This document shows, in pieces, positions 35,081 to 44,430 of a stretch of DNA of 64,000 bases. Within the stretch, counting starts at the first letter, position 1; every line of letters begins with the position of its first letter. Source of the DNA: Tolypothrix bouteillei VB521301 (lineage in GTDB: Bacteria > Cyanobacteriota > Cyanobacteriia > Cyanobacteriales > Nostocaceae); assembly GCF_000760695.4 (NCBI RefSeq), contig NZ_JHEG04000001.1, forward strand, positions 131,001 to 195,000, in the 5' to 3' direction. Made by a program: the position numbers and the translations under genes. The notes under the pieces were generated by a model that saw only the letters and a program-made list of their open reading frames with translations, was not told the DNA's origin and did not search any database.

Positions 35081-35744
35081 TTGAGGCTTACGGAAACGGC
35101 TAACACTGTTCTTTTTTGGAATGATTTGATAACATTCGTAGGGGCGCAAGGTCTTGCGCCCCTACGAGTCTTTTGAAAATTTTTGCAAAATTAGGTTCTA
35201 AACAGTTTTTGGTATAGTTGGGAGCTGACTTTTCACCGGATGTGGAAAAGAAGGAGTGGTTCGCATTCGTAACAAGTTAAAAGCAAGTGTCTTTTGTCAA
35301 TACGTCTAAATGTAGGAATAAATTTAATAATAATAATCAATCGAAACGATAGGGGCAGAGACATTGAACAGCCGCCTCTCCCCCTCCTGTCAGTATAATC
35401 ATTCTTTTCCGTAGCTATCTTTACTTAGTCTACAATTTCAGTTTTGATGCAAAAGGCTTATTAGAAGCTTATCAAGGAGGGCGGAGATTACAGCTTATTT
35501 ATCTACTGAATGACTAATCTGATTTTTATAGTAAAAATATAGGCTTAATTACTGACATTGTTAATTTTGTTAGCTAAATTCATCATATAAATGGTTCCAG
35601 CATTGGAGGTCGAACCATGCCTGACGGGGATATTGTTCACGGGCTTTCAGGACTTTATCAGAAGCCATATCAAAGACTTTGTGAAGCAAAGTTTGATCTG
35701 AATGTATGTGTCTGAATAACGATACAAGGTTGAGGAAAAACATC
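35081..35744. other. Gene-poor stretch with a strong hairpin
   Basis: tcgtaggggcgcaag (35136-35150) pairs perfectly with cttgcgcccctacga (35153-35167), and a T-rich stretch follows. It is a common cyanobacterial palindrome that could terminate the preceding gene. Between 35570 and 35705 the minus strand reads a possible coding remnant (VFDMASDKVLKAREQYPRQA), but it has no upstream part of its own. Nothing else is evident. Confidence 0.55.
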
Positions 35745-36953
35745 ATGGCTACCAACATCCTGAATAACATTGATCTGGGAACATTAGGAGAACTCCTACA
35801 ACAAGCCCGTAAAAAATGTGGCATGACTCAGGCTGATGCAGCCAAGGTAATTGATGCTGCACGCACCACTATGATTGCAATTGAGAAAGGAGAACGCCGT
35901 CTCAAAGCCAATGAACTGATTAAACTGGCTCGTGCTTACGGACGTTCTGTGGGTGACTTTGTTCGTCCACGCCCAGTGGTGCAACCCTTTGAAGTACAGT
36001 TTCGAGCAGTTTATCAACGCAGTCAGGAAGAACAGATAGAAATTGAGGCATTCATCCTGCAATTAGAGGAATTATGCCAAAATTATTTAGAGCTTGAGAA
36101 GATTATGGACGCGCCGCTACCAAGAAACTATCCTCTTGAGTATCAGGTAGCAGATATGCCCATCAAATCTGCTGCGGAGAGTATAGCAGTGGCAGAACGT
36201 CAACGGCTCGGTTTAGGTGATGCTCCTATTCCCCAATTGCGGGACATCTTAGAGCAAGACGTTGGTTTACGTATCTTCTATTTGCAGATGCCACAAAAAT
36301 TTTCAGAAGTGTATAGCTATAACGAGCAAGTAGGTGGTTGCATGGCTATCAATGCTAACCATCCAGAGGAGCGAAGACGCTGGTCAATGGCGCATGGATA
36401 CCTTCATTTTTTGGCACATCGGCAAAAGCCTGAATTCCATTTTGATGGACAGTATCAAAGATTTCCCGAAAGTGAACAACTAGCGGAAACTTTCCCCAAA
36501 TATTTCCTCATGCCCACAAGTAGTTTGCTTAAACGGTTCAATGATATGTACCGTACACATGGCAAATTCACCCCGACTAATTTATTTACACTAGCGCATT
36601 ACTATGGAGTGTCCGTAGAAGCATTAGTTTATCGGTTAGAGGAAATGGAACTTTTACAGTCAGGAACTTGGGATAAATTGCAATATCGGGGTTTAAAAGT
36701 CAGAAAGGTACAGGAGGAACTGGGTTTAGAACAGATTCCGCAAAGGATTGATATGATGCCTTTGCACTATCAACATCTAGCAATTGAAGCACTAGATCGA
36801 GGTTTAATTACAGAAGGACGTTTTGCTGAATTTCTCCATGTTGACCGCTTAGAAGCTCGCCGCATCGCAGAAGCATTACGGAAGTATTCAAGCGGAATGA
36901 TGGAGGAAGACACAGATTTTGATTTGCGTCAAATCCAAACAGGTGAGAAGTGA
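35745..36953 (+). CDS. XRE-family regulator with ImmA/IrrE (M78)-like peptidase domain
   Basis: 402 aa from the ATG at 35745, chosen because gagga precedes it by eight bases. The N-terminal helix-turn-helix is clear (LLQQARKKCGMTQADAAKVI, then TTMIAIEKGERRLKANELIK). The ImmA-like domain has 'MAHGYLHFLAHR' where HExxH is expected, so the two zinc His are kept but the catalytic Glu is replaced. The later ETFPKYFLMP matches the third-ligand helix. In prophage or toxin-antitoxin systems such proteins cleave or sense a repressor or act as antitoxins. A PIN-domain remnant follows ten bases downstream, so an antitoxin role is likely. Confidence 0.85.
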   Translation: MATNILNNIDLGTLGELLQQARKKCGMTQADAAKVIDAARTTMIAIEKGERRLKANELIKLARAYGRSVGDFVRPRPVVQPFEVQFRAVYQRSQEEQIEIEAFILQLEELCQNYLELEKIMDAPLPRNYPLEYQVADMPIKSAAESIAVAERQRLGLGDAPIPQLRDILEQDVGLRIFYLQMPQKFSEVYSYNEQVGGCMAINANHPEERRRWSMAHGYLHFLAHRQKPEFHFDGQYQRFPESEQLAETFPKYFLMPTSSLLKRFNDMYRTHGKFTPTNLFTLAHYYGVSVEALVYRLEEMELLQSGTWDKLQYRGLKVRKVQEELGLEQIPQRIDMMPLHYQHLAIEALDRGLITEGRFAEFLHVDRLEARRIAEALRKYSSGMMEEDTDFDLRQIQTGEK

Positions 36954-36962
36954 AGACAGTTT

Positions 36963-37115
36963 ATGCAAATTACTCACTCTTACATTCTGCTTGATGCTTG
37001 TTGCGTTCTCAACCTTTGTGCGTCGGGTCAATTTTTAGCTCTCAGGGCAATTGACACTCTTTGGGATGCTCCCTTAAACAAGGGCCAAATAATTCCACAG
37101 TTGAACGATGCATGA
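36963..37115 (+). pseudogene. PIN-domain toxin remnant
   Basis: 50 codons beginning MQITHSYILLDACCVLNLCA, which resembles the first strand and Asp of PIN/VapC-like nucleases (ILLDACCVLNL), followed by the phrase FLALRAIDTLW. The remaining 100 or so residues with the other acidic ligands are missing; the frame runs into the end of the convergent propeller gene. It starts ten bases after the XRE-ImmA stop, as an operon partner would. Confidence 0.55.
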
Positions 37116-38879
37116 CCCCTGCCTCCGCTCAAACATATCGGCCATCGAATGTGTACACAAAGTAGCTAAATCACGGGACAGTTTTAATTGAATAACTGCC
37201 AATTTTCCAGGTAGTTCCAATAAAACTTTAGATTCTCCAGTTGCTAAATTCAGAGATTTTACTTTACCTTCTAGTCCGCAAGAGAGTAAAACGTTGCGCT
37301 GCCAGTCAAAAGCAATATCATAAGTTCTTGCCATTCTGTTAGGTGGATCGCCAAAAGTAACGACTTCACTAGAAGAAGCGACGACAGGGAGTGGCAATTT
37401 CGTCTTTGAAGAGAAAATTTCATTCCACTCAAATACTCGTACTCCTTGAGCCATTGCACAGAACAACCAACGCCCATCCGGGCTAAAGTCCATTTTGACA
37501 ATGATATCGCTGTCATGAAAAGCATTTACCCCTTCACCTCGTTCGACACTCGCCCGCCATGCTTTCTTATCTAATGCTGCAGTTGATAAGACTTTAATGA
37601 CTTTTTGAGTATTCAAATCAACAATAGCTAATTTTGATTCTCGCTCATCAGCCACTAGGTAGCGTCCGTTCGGATGAATTGCAATTTTAGATCCATGCCC
37701 AACTTTAATTGCTGCAATATCTTGTGAATTTTTGATAGAACTAAGGATAATCTCATCCCGCAAACGGCTGATAAGTATTTCCTCATTAGCACTTAATTGA
37801 ACAATGTCAGTAGCTCGACTAAGAGGAATCATTTTGAGCAATTGTTTTTTTTCTAAGTCAAATACAGCTGCTTGCAAAGATTCACTTACATGACCTACGG
37901 TCAAAAACTTTCCAGATGGACTAACTTGCATCACATAAGCATTTTGTTCTAGTGGCAGCTCAATATTTTTTGGCTCATTATTCCAAGGAGCAGTATAGTG
38001 TTTTATTTCCAGAGGTTGATTCCACAGTCCACACCAACCTATAAAAAATCCATCCATCGGATCGGGAACAGAAATTGGTTCCTGTAAAAATTGCCCCTTT
38101 GGTGTAGGACGGGAGATTGTCAATAATAAGAGCCCCGATCTATTTAATTGAGTGAATACTTCATCTATCTTGGCTTTTTCTCTCTCCTTATGCGCTAATT
38201 CAATAGAGAGGTCTGGAACATGAATGAATTCTTCTCGGCGTTCAATATTTTCATCTTCCCCATCTTGAAGATATTCATAGCAAGTTGCAGCATTACTGAT
38301 ATTTAAAAGTTGGGCAAAGCTAGAAAATTGTATTGCTGCTGCAAAGCTTTTATCATCGATTAACTCTCTCATATCGGGATACTTTGAAAGATTTTGTAAC
38401 CTTTGCAATAGTTCTAGGCTTCTTGGAGAGAGTTCTTCACCATCTTTTAGAAAGGGAATTTTCAAAAGTTCAGAAATATGTTCAATAGTTGTTTGATTGT
38501 TGGGGAGTTCAGCGAGTAAATCAGTAAATACTTCCGGCTTACCAGTTAATCTTAATTTTTCTTCTCTAGATATAGTTCCAAAATATTCTGGTGAGGAACT
38601 ATATGTATCCATTAACTGATGTTTTCTATAATATTCGTAATAAAAAAAATCATCATGGTAAAGAATCAGATTAAGCAAATGACCGGAAAATTGCTTTGCG
38701 AGAACTGAAACAACTATAGGATTTTGCCCTTTTTCTGAAGAATAAACACTAATCCAACCGTTAATACATGGAGAAATTAAAAATTTTAGTTTTTCTTGTG
38801 CAGCCAGCTTTTTTACAATTTCTGTAATTTGCTCTGTTTGAGTTGAGCGAATGTGAATAGAACCGTAAAAGCTGCCCAT
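37074..38879 (-). CDS. Beta-propeller-like protein with unique N-terminal region
   Basis: 601 aa, soluble. Residues 1-270 are helical and unrecognised. From about 320 to the end there are repeated four-stranded units of WD40/YVTN type: VMQVSPSGKFLTVGHV, IAIHPNGRYLVADE, VKMDFSPDGRWLFCAM, IAFDWQRNVLLSCG. The function is probably protein binding. It is the last of three minus-strand genes, 47 bases after the TPM gene, which suggests co-transcription with it and perhaps the CHAT gene. Confidence 0.75.
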   Translation of the reverse strand: MGSFYGSIHIRSTQTEQITEIVKKLAAQEKLKFLISPCINGWISVYSSEKGQNPIVVSVLAKQFSGHLLNLILYHDDFFYYEYYRKHQLMDTYSSSPEYFGTISREEKLRLTGKPEVFTDLLAELPNNQTTIEHISELLKIPFLKDGEELSPRSLELLQRLQNLSKYPDMRELIDDKSFAAAIQFSSFAQLLNISNAATCYEYLQDGEDENIERREEFIHVPDLSIELAHKEREKAKIDEVFTQLNRSGLLLLTISRPTPKGQFLQEPISVPDPMDGFFIGWCGLWNQPLEIKHYTAPWNNEPKNIELPLEQNAYVMQVSPSGKFLTVGHVSESLQAAVFDLEKKQLLKMIPLSRATDIVQLSANEEILISRLRDEIILSSIKNSQDIAAIKVGHGSKIAIHPNGRYLVADERESKLAIVDLNTQKVIKVLSTAALDKKAWRASVERGEGVNAFHDSDIIVKMDFSPDGRWLFCAMAQGVRVFEWNEIFSSKTKLPLPVVASSSEVVTFGDPPNRMARTYDIAFDWQRNVLLSCGLEGKVKSLNLATGESKVLLELPGKLAVIQLKLSRDLATLCTHSMADMFERRQGSCIVQLWNYLALV

Positions 38880-38926
38880 ATAAATTTTTAAAAGCTAAGT
38901 GGCTAACAAAGTTTTAACAAATATGT

Positions 38927-41164
38927 TTACCAACTGCCACCTCCACCTCCGCCATCACTCATTCCACCACCAAAATCGCTACCGCTACTGTAGCTTCCGC
39001 CAGAGTCACTACCCCAACTGCTGCTAGATTCACTACTCCAACTGCTGCTAGATTCACTACTACTGTAGCTATCTCCAAAGTCAGTACTCCAGCTTTCCTC
39101 AGAATCAGCAACAGAAACATCTGATTCTACTGCCGAACGAGATGATTTTGCTCTAGAACCTGTACTGCTTGTGTAAGTACGAATGTGTATTGTTGTTTCA
39201 GTCAGTTCTGGGTAGCAGGTAGCACAGTACCAACCAATTCGTTCTGTTTTATGAGATTGGGATGTTGCAGGGCTACCGCTTTTCGATCGCACTAAATCTC
39301 CCAGTATCAGATAAGGTCTTAGTTGTTTACCTCTAATTGCGGTCATTGGATTGCGACAGTTAGCACAGTGAACGGGACAATGTTTTTGTTCTGCAACACC
39401 ATGCGATCGCCCTTGAGGCAAAATAAGAAGCGCATTCTTAGGAAGTTCCAGTGGCGGAATAGTTTCCTGGATATCGTTAGTGTATCCGCAACAATGGCAC
39501 TCTTGTCTGACTCCACATTTACCTGCTTGCGTCCAAGTAGGCTCTTGTAGAACCTTTGAAGAACTTCGGACAACTGTTAACTCTTGGCAATTTGAGCAAT
39601 TATCAAAAGAATTTTTGAAGGCAAAAGATGAATGTTGGTCTTGAATGTATGACTGTAAGTAAATTCCAGGTGGTGATAAGTGAGGTTGACATTTCGAGCA
39701 CAACCAACCTTCAAAAGTGACACTACCTAGTTTTGCCGCTACCTGTTCTGCAGGTGTGAGGTACGTTGACAGCTTGTTCTTTGGAATAGGTTTCATGAGT
39801 TTGTGACAGCGATCGCACTGATATGTGGGACGAAAACTAAATCTTTTCCCTAACTGTTGAATTATCGGTATTATTCCCCAGAAAGCACGAGCATTTTGCA
39901 CGGCAAACAGTTGCAAGGCAAACGGCACAGATGCTGTAGGTAATAAAGATGCGTTTTCCAAACTTGCATCGATTGCTCCTAGGGAGAAAAACATAACAAT
40001 TGCTAACACCGTCATCCCTGTTAGAACCCAAAGGGACGAGCCAATCTCTTTTCGATCTCTAAAGATATTTATGCAGATAGCACCTGAAATTGAAGCTAAA
40101 GCCATCGCCCCACAAACTAATGGGAAGGGAAAGAATACAACAGCAGTCACTATAGTGAAAAAAAGACTAAATATTTTGGCTTGCCTGTATGGTAAAAAGT
40201 ACAACAGACAAAGCCAAATGGCTTCCCCAAGTACAATTGCAGAATCCAGCCTACCTGCTTGATGTTCCTTTACAATCTGCCATCCCAAGCTATAAAATAG
40301 AGCAAATATTAAATTAACAAAGCTAATCACTAACAACCATTGACCTAGAGATGGCACCTCTGATGGCTGTGATAGAGACTGTGACTGACTGTGTTCGATG
40401 GCGCTAAAGCGCGATCGCCCGTCTGGTGGTTTAACTCCTAGAATTCGAGGATGACGGCTAAGTAGGAACAATCTACCCCCAAACCCAATAAATCCAACCC
40501 AACCCAAGCTCCCGACAATCCAAATATATCCAGGAACAGCAGGTAAATTGTTTTGATGTGAGTTAGATTGGGGGTGCGATAGATTTGTATGGGATATTTC
40601 TGCTAGTGTTGTGACAAGATTTTCTGTTCCCTTTAAAATCCCGGCTTCTGGATCTCCTTGTTGAAAACGGGGAATAATATCAGTTTCAATAATCTGTTGA
40701 ATTTTGCGATCGCTCAGGCTTTTCTGCAAACCAGAACCCCTTTCAATTTCAACACGGCGATCTCGTGTTGATATCAAAAACAATACACCATTATTCTTAT
40801 TTTTTTTGCCAATTCCCCAAGTATTGAATAACTCAGTTGCGAAAGCCTTAGGAGAAGTAGCAGGCTGAGTCTCCAAAACGGTTACTACCGCTATTTCAGT
40901 ACTATTTTTGGCCTCTAAGTTAGAAATCATTGTGTTCAGTTGTACTTCTGCTTCGGGGCTGAGGATATTTGCCATATCCGTCACCCAACCTCCATATTGC
41001 TGTCGGGGATTGGGAATATCCTGTATTTGTAGTGCGTAGCTGACTGGAGGATATAGGATGAGGAACAAGCACAACGTACCGATCCAAAGAATTGGCTTAA
41101 GAGATTTAACTAACAATTTTTTTAACTCTTCTGTTGCAACTACTTTAGCTATTAAAGAATACAA
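38927..41164 (-). CDS. TPM-domain membrane protein with zinc-ribbon repeats and Gly/Ser-rich tail
   Basis: 745 aa. It has an N-terminal hydrophobic segment (PILWIGTLCLFLILYPP) and then a TPM (YgcG-like) domain at about 60-190 (GGWVTDMANILS, EIAVVTVLETQP, GVLFLISTRDRRVEIERGSG). Several membrane helices lie between about 215 and 440. The C-terminal half has repeated CxxC pairs (CDRCHKLM, CSKCQPHLS, CSNCQELTV, CPVHCANC, CATCYPEL) like zinc ribbons, and a Ser-rich tail ends GGGMSDGGGGGGSW, a typical TPM-protein ending. Function is unknown; TPM proteins are often envelope-associated. The gene lies between the CHAT and propeller genes. Confidence 0.82.
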   Translation of the reverse strand: MYSLIAKVVATEELKKLLVKSLKPILWIGTLCLFLILYPPVSYALQIQDIPNPRQQYGGWVTDMANILSPEAEVQLNTMISNLEAKNSTEIAVVTVLETQPATSPKAFATELFNTWGIGKKNKNNGVLFLISTRDRRVEIERGSGLQKSLSDRKIQQIIETDIIPRFQQGDPEAGILKGTENLVTTLAEISHTNLSHPQSNSHQNNLPAVPGYIWIVGSLGWVGFIGFGGRLFLLSRHPRILGVKPPDGRSRFSAIEHSQSQSLSQPSEVPSLGQWLLVISFVNLIFALFYSLGWQIVKEHQAGRLDSAIVLGEAIWLCLLYFLPYRQAKIFSLFFTIVTAVVFFPFPLVCGAMALASISGAICINIFRDRKEIGSSLWVLTGMTVLAIVMFFSLGAIDASLENASLLPTASVPFALQLFAVQNARAFWGIIPIIQQLGKRFSFRPTYQCDRCHKLMKPIPKNKLSTYLTPAEQVAAKLGSVTFEGWLCSKCQPHLSPPGIYLQSYIQDQHSSFAFKNSFDNCSNCQELTVVRSSSKVLQEPTWTQAGKCGVRQECHCCGYTNDIQETIPPLELPKNALLILPQGRSHGVAEQKHCPVHCANCRNPMTAIRGKQLRPYLILGDLVRSKSGSPATSQSHKTERIGWYCATCYPELTETTIHIRTYTSSTGSRAKSSRSAVESDVSVADSEESWSTDFGDSYSSSESSSSWSSESSSSWGSDSGGSYSSGSDFGGGMSDGGGGGGSW

Positions 41165-41216
41165 ATCTAAATAGAAGATTTACTGAAATCTCTGATAAAT
41201 GAAAAGCAGTAGTTTG

Positions 41217-41282
41217 CCCGACCTCGTTCCCATGCTCCGCCTGGGAATACCTTCAAGCGAGGCTCCGCCGCCTGTTGTATCT
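41217..41282. repeat. Dispersed GC-rich hairpin repeat, copy 2
   Basis: ctcgttcccatgctccgcct followed by gggaatacc and gcgaggctccgccgcc repeats the unit at 7504 and 48533. It occupies the gap between the TPM and CHAT genes. Confidence 0.6.
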
Positions 41283-41289
41283 AGAGTAT

Positions 41290-42552
41290 TTATATCAAGG
41301 GTCTACCCCGATGAATTGGGTGATGAAGCAGATATAGTATTGTGCTTCCGGTAATAACTCCAAAGACGAGTCCTCCAACAATAGCTCCCGTAATCCAATC
41401 TACATTTCGACTTACTATCACGCCTGAGACAATACTAACGGCTGTACCGAGCGGATTAAACACAATCCACCAGTTTGCTTTAGTACTGAGTTCTCTCAAC
41501 ACAAACCATTGAGCTAGAGCCAGTACCACTCCAAATAAAATTGCTCCTAAAAGTACACGCAATATCAGAAATGAAATTTCATTTTGGAATAGAGCCGGAA
41601 ATTTATCTGTATATTCGATTCTTGCGATCGCTTGCTGTATTAAAGAACCACCTATAGCCCAACCAATCACCCAACCAATAGGTGTTGCCAATAGCCACCA
41701 GAAGATTTTAGCAATTCGTTTTCTAAGTCCCCACCATTGGGCTACACCAGTTACAATTCCTCCAACTACAATACCAAAAAAAGCACTTCCAATACCATGA
41801 ATACTAGTAATAAAACTTATAGCACTACCTATAGAAGTAAATAATATCCATTGCAGCCAAAATACTTTCTCTGTCACTAAGATAACAGTAAAAAATTCTT
41901 GTAAATTTCGATTAAAACCGATTCGAGAAGGATGACTTGAGTTAGCTTGGGGTTCATATCTGTTGGGCTTGCTCTCTGTCTTATTTTTTGATTCTTGTTT
42001 GTAGAGAACTGGGATTAAGTCTTTTTGAATATTTTCTAATTGTATTTCTACGCAAGCAAACTCGTAAGCATCCTCGAATGAACGCCCTGCTCCTAACGCT
42101 CTATAAAAACCGACAGCAAATGTAATTCCAGCTTGGTCTCCAATAGCTTGACTCATGCCAATAACATAAGGAATATGCTCGGCAATAACTCTTGCTTGAG
42201 CTTTTGAATAGCAAGCATTCAAAACTACACACTTCACCTGCTTATTGACTAACTTAAACAGATTAGCTAGTGCAACAGTTTGTACGGGTTGAGTTTGTCC
42301 TAAAACATTTTCAAAACACAGTTCTCCCGTATTTATACCATGTCCGGAGAAGTGAACAATCTGAGGTTCAGTATCAAAAATTGCTTGAGTAACGTCTCCC
42401 GGACGCACAGATTCCCGAGATTCTAAGACAAAATTGTCTCGTTGTTTGGAGAGTTGAAGCTTTTCGCGAATATTACGTAACTCTTGCCCTAACCGGAGTC
42501 GAGTAGAGTCACTAGGATCGGCTGCTAGGAATAGAATTTTTACCTTATCCAT
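41290..42552 (-). CDS. CHAT (caspase-like) protease fused to a multi-pass membrane domain
   Basis: 420 aa from the ATG at 42552, where family members usually begin (MDKVKILFLAADPSDS); a GTG at 42606 would add 18 residues. The CHAT domain spans about 1-185 with His in IVHFSGHG and Cys in VLNACYS, both catalytic residues present, and the end phrase YRALGAGRSFEDAYEFA. After a polar linker (about 186-225) come roughly seven hydrophobic segments to the C-terminus (WLQWILFTSIGSAISFI, GIVVGGIVTGVAQWW, LLATPIGWVIGWAIGGSLI and others). The domain is closely similar in layout to the CHAT domain of the damaged gene at 28615. Proteolytic signalling at a membrane is inferred. Confidence 0.87.
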   Translation of the reverse strand: MDKVKILFLAADPSDSTRLRLGQELRNIREKLQLSKQRDNFVLESRESVRPGDVTQAIFDTEPQIVHFSGHGINTGELCFENVLGQTQPVQTVALANLFKLVNKQVKCVVLNACYSKAQARVIAEHIPYVIGMSQAIGDQAGITFAVGFYRALGAGRSFEDAYEFACVEIQLENIQKDLIPVLYKQESKNKTESKPNRYEPQANSSHPSRIGFNRNLQEFFTVILVTEKVFWLQWILFTSIGSAISFITSIHGIGSAFFGIVVGGIVTGVAQWWGLRKRIAKIFWWLLATPIGWVIGWAIGGSLIQQAIARIEYTDKFPALFQNEISFLILRVLLGAILFGVVLALAQWFVLRELSTKANWWIVFNPLGTAVSIVSGVIVSRNVDWITGAIVGGLVFGVITGSTILYLLHHPIHRGRPLI

Positions 42553-42639
42553 TAGAGAATTAACACAAAGTTTAATGTCCTTACGTATAGATGCTCCATC
42601 ACTCACCTTGCAACTACGTTCTTAATCGATGATTTAGTA

Positions 42640-42980
42640 AGGTAATTATATTAGTATACGCAAAAAGTATGTTTTTGGTTGAGAGCATCCGAATTTGGAA
42701 AAAACATACTTGTGATTGAAATCACGCCTATACAGACTAAGTCCGCCTGCGCGGACTTATTTAAAGCCTGCGTAGGCAGGCTTTCTTTGTATAGACCCAG
42801 AATTCTATTCTGAGGGTAAATAGCAAATTTGGGATGCTCCCTTTTGGTTTCCGTGTATAAAACCTTTAACAAACCTGCTAAGAATTTTTAAAGGAAGAGG
42901 AATGACTTCTGCACTTGTCGTTCTTTCGTCAGAAGGTGATAATTAACGCTGTTAGATGTGGTGCATGGAGAAGGATATTT
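42640..42980. other. Intergenic stretch with a dispersed cyanobacterial repeat
   Basis: agtccgcctgcgcggactt (about 42740-42758) and aagcctgcgtaggcaggctt (about 42764-42783) are two self-complementary hairpins. They are followed by 'agacccagaattctattctg' (about 42795), a widespread repeat with relatives at 30840 and 34080. The part near 42966 carries the ribosome-binding site of the AGE gene. Confidence 0.6.
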
Positions 42981-44150
42981 ATGGAGCACAACTTTCAAGA
43001 GCTAGCCGAACTTTATAAAAATGCTCTCTTCAACGATGTACTTCCATTTTGGGAAAAATATTCGATTGACCGAGAGTACGGCGGTTATTTTACCTGCATC
43101 GATCGCTTTGGAAAAGTTTACGACACCGATAAGTTTATCTGGCTGCAAAACCGTCAGGTATGGACTTTTTCCAAATTGTACAACCAGCTAGAAAAGCGAG
43201 AATCCTGGTTGAACATTGCCAGCAATGGTGCTCGTTTTCTTGCTCAACACGGTCGGGATGATGATGGTAACTGGTACTTTGCGCTGACCCGTGAAGGAAA
43301 TCCTTTAGTTCAGCCTTACAATATCTTTTCTGATTGCTTTGCAGCAATGGCTTTTAGTCAATATGCTCTTGCCTCTGGTGAAGATTGGGCAAAAGATGTG
43401 GCTGTGCAAGCTTACAATAATGTTTTACGCCGTAAGGACAACCCCAAGGGTAAGTATAACAAGACATATCCGGGTACGCGATCGCTCAAATCTTTGGCAG
43501 TACCCATGATATTAGCTAATCTCACTCTAGAAATGGAATGGTTGCTGCCAAGCGAAACTCTAGAGAACGTGCTTAACTCTACTGTTCGGGAAGTAATAAC
43601 CGACTTTCTAGACTCACAACGGGGACTTATGTATGAAAATATTGCTCCCGATGGTTCCCATGTAGATTCTTTTGATGGTCGTCTAATTAATCCCGGTCAC
43701 GGGATAGAAGCGATGTGGTTCATTATGGATATTGCCCATCGGCGCAACGACATAACAGTCATTAACCAAGCTGTGGATGTCGTGCTAAACATCCTTAACT
43801 TTGCTTGGGACTCTGAATACGGGGGATTGTATTATTTTATGGATGCAGATGGTCATCCCCCACAACAGTTGGAATGGGATCAAAAACTGTGGTGGGTGCA
43901 TTTGGAGTCTTTGGTTGCACTGGTTATGGGTTATCGCCTGACGGGACGTGAGACATGTTGGGAGTGGTACCAAAAAATGCACGATTACACCTGGTCGCAT
44001 TTTGCCGATCCAGAATATGGTGAGTGGTTTGGCTACCTCAACCGTCGAGGAGAAGTCCTGTTAAACCTCAAAGGTGGCAAGTGGAAAGGCTGTTTCCACG
44101 TACCCCGTGCTTTATACCTTTGCTGGCAGCAGTTTGAAGCTTTGCTCTGA
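42981..44150 (+). CDS. N-acylglucosamine 2-epimerase (AGE) family protein
   Basis: 389 aa from ATG 42981, preceded by ggagaagga; in-frame starts further upstream lack a ribosome-binding site. The sequence has the (alpha/alpha)6-barrel hallmarks of the family: [49 protein letters not shown] and [16 protein letters not shown], with the catalytic His residues visible. The enzyme interconverts N-acetylglucosamine and N-acetylmannosamine; a characterised relative is known from Anabaena sp. CH1. Other AGE members act on mannose or cellobiose, so the substrate is not certain. Confidence 0.87.
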   Translation: MEHNFQELAELYKNALFNDVLPFWEKYSIDREYGGYFTCIDRFGKVYDTDKFIWLQNRQVWTFSKLYNQLEKRESWLNIASNGARFLAQHGRDDDGNWYFALTREGNPLVQPYNIFSDCFAAMAFSQYALASGEDWAKDVAVQAYNNVLRRKDNPKGKYNKTYPGTRSLKSLAVPMILANLTLEMEWLLPSETLENVLNSTVREVITDFLDSQRGLMYENIAPDGSHVDSFDGRLINPGHGIEAMWFIMDIAHRRNDITVINQAVDVVLNILNFAWDSEYGGLYYFMDADGHPPQQLEWDQKLWWVHLESLVALVMGYRLTGRETCWEWYQKMHDYTWSHFADPEYGEWFGYLNRRGEVLLNLKGGKWKGCFHVPRALYLCWQQFEALL

Positions 44151-44430
44151 ACTTAGCATGAGTATCGTTTATGGTTATGTTTAATAAAACCAATCTTAAA
44201 AAAACTGCTCTAACAGTGGCACTTACCCGAATAAAGTTGTATATTTTGGAAATTATTCTTATAAAGGATAATGAGTAAAAATTTGTACTCGCGCAAGCTG
44301 GGGGTATAAGAGGGGCAGTATTTAACAATACTTAAAGATAAATAATTCTGAAGAATGACCACTTACTCAAATTTTTAGGTTACATTTAACCTAATGTTAA
44401 CCTCTTGGCTGGATTAGGCTATCGGGTATA

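Noticed and set aside
35570..35824. 84-codon minus-strand frame overlapping the XRE-ImmA start
   Set aside because: The C-terminal part looks protein-like, but the rest is antisense to a clear gene, and no start with a ribosome-binding site is visible; at most a remnant.
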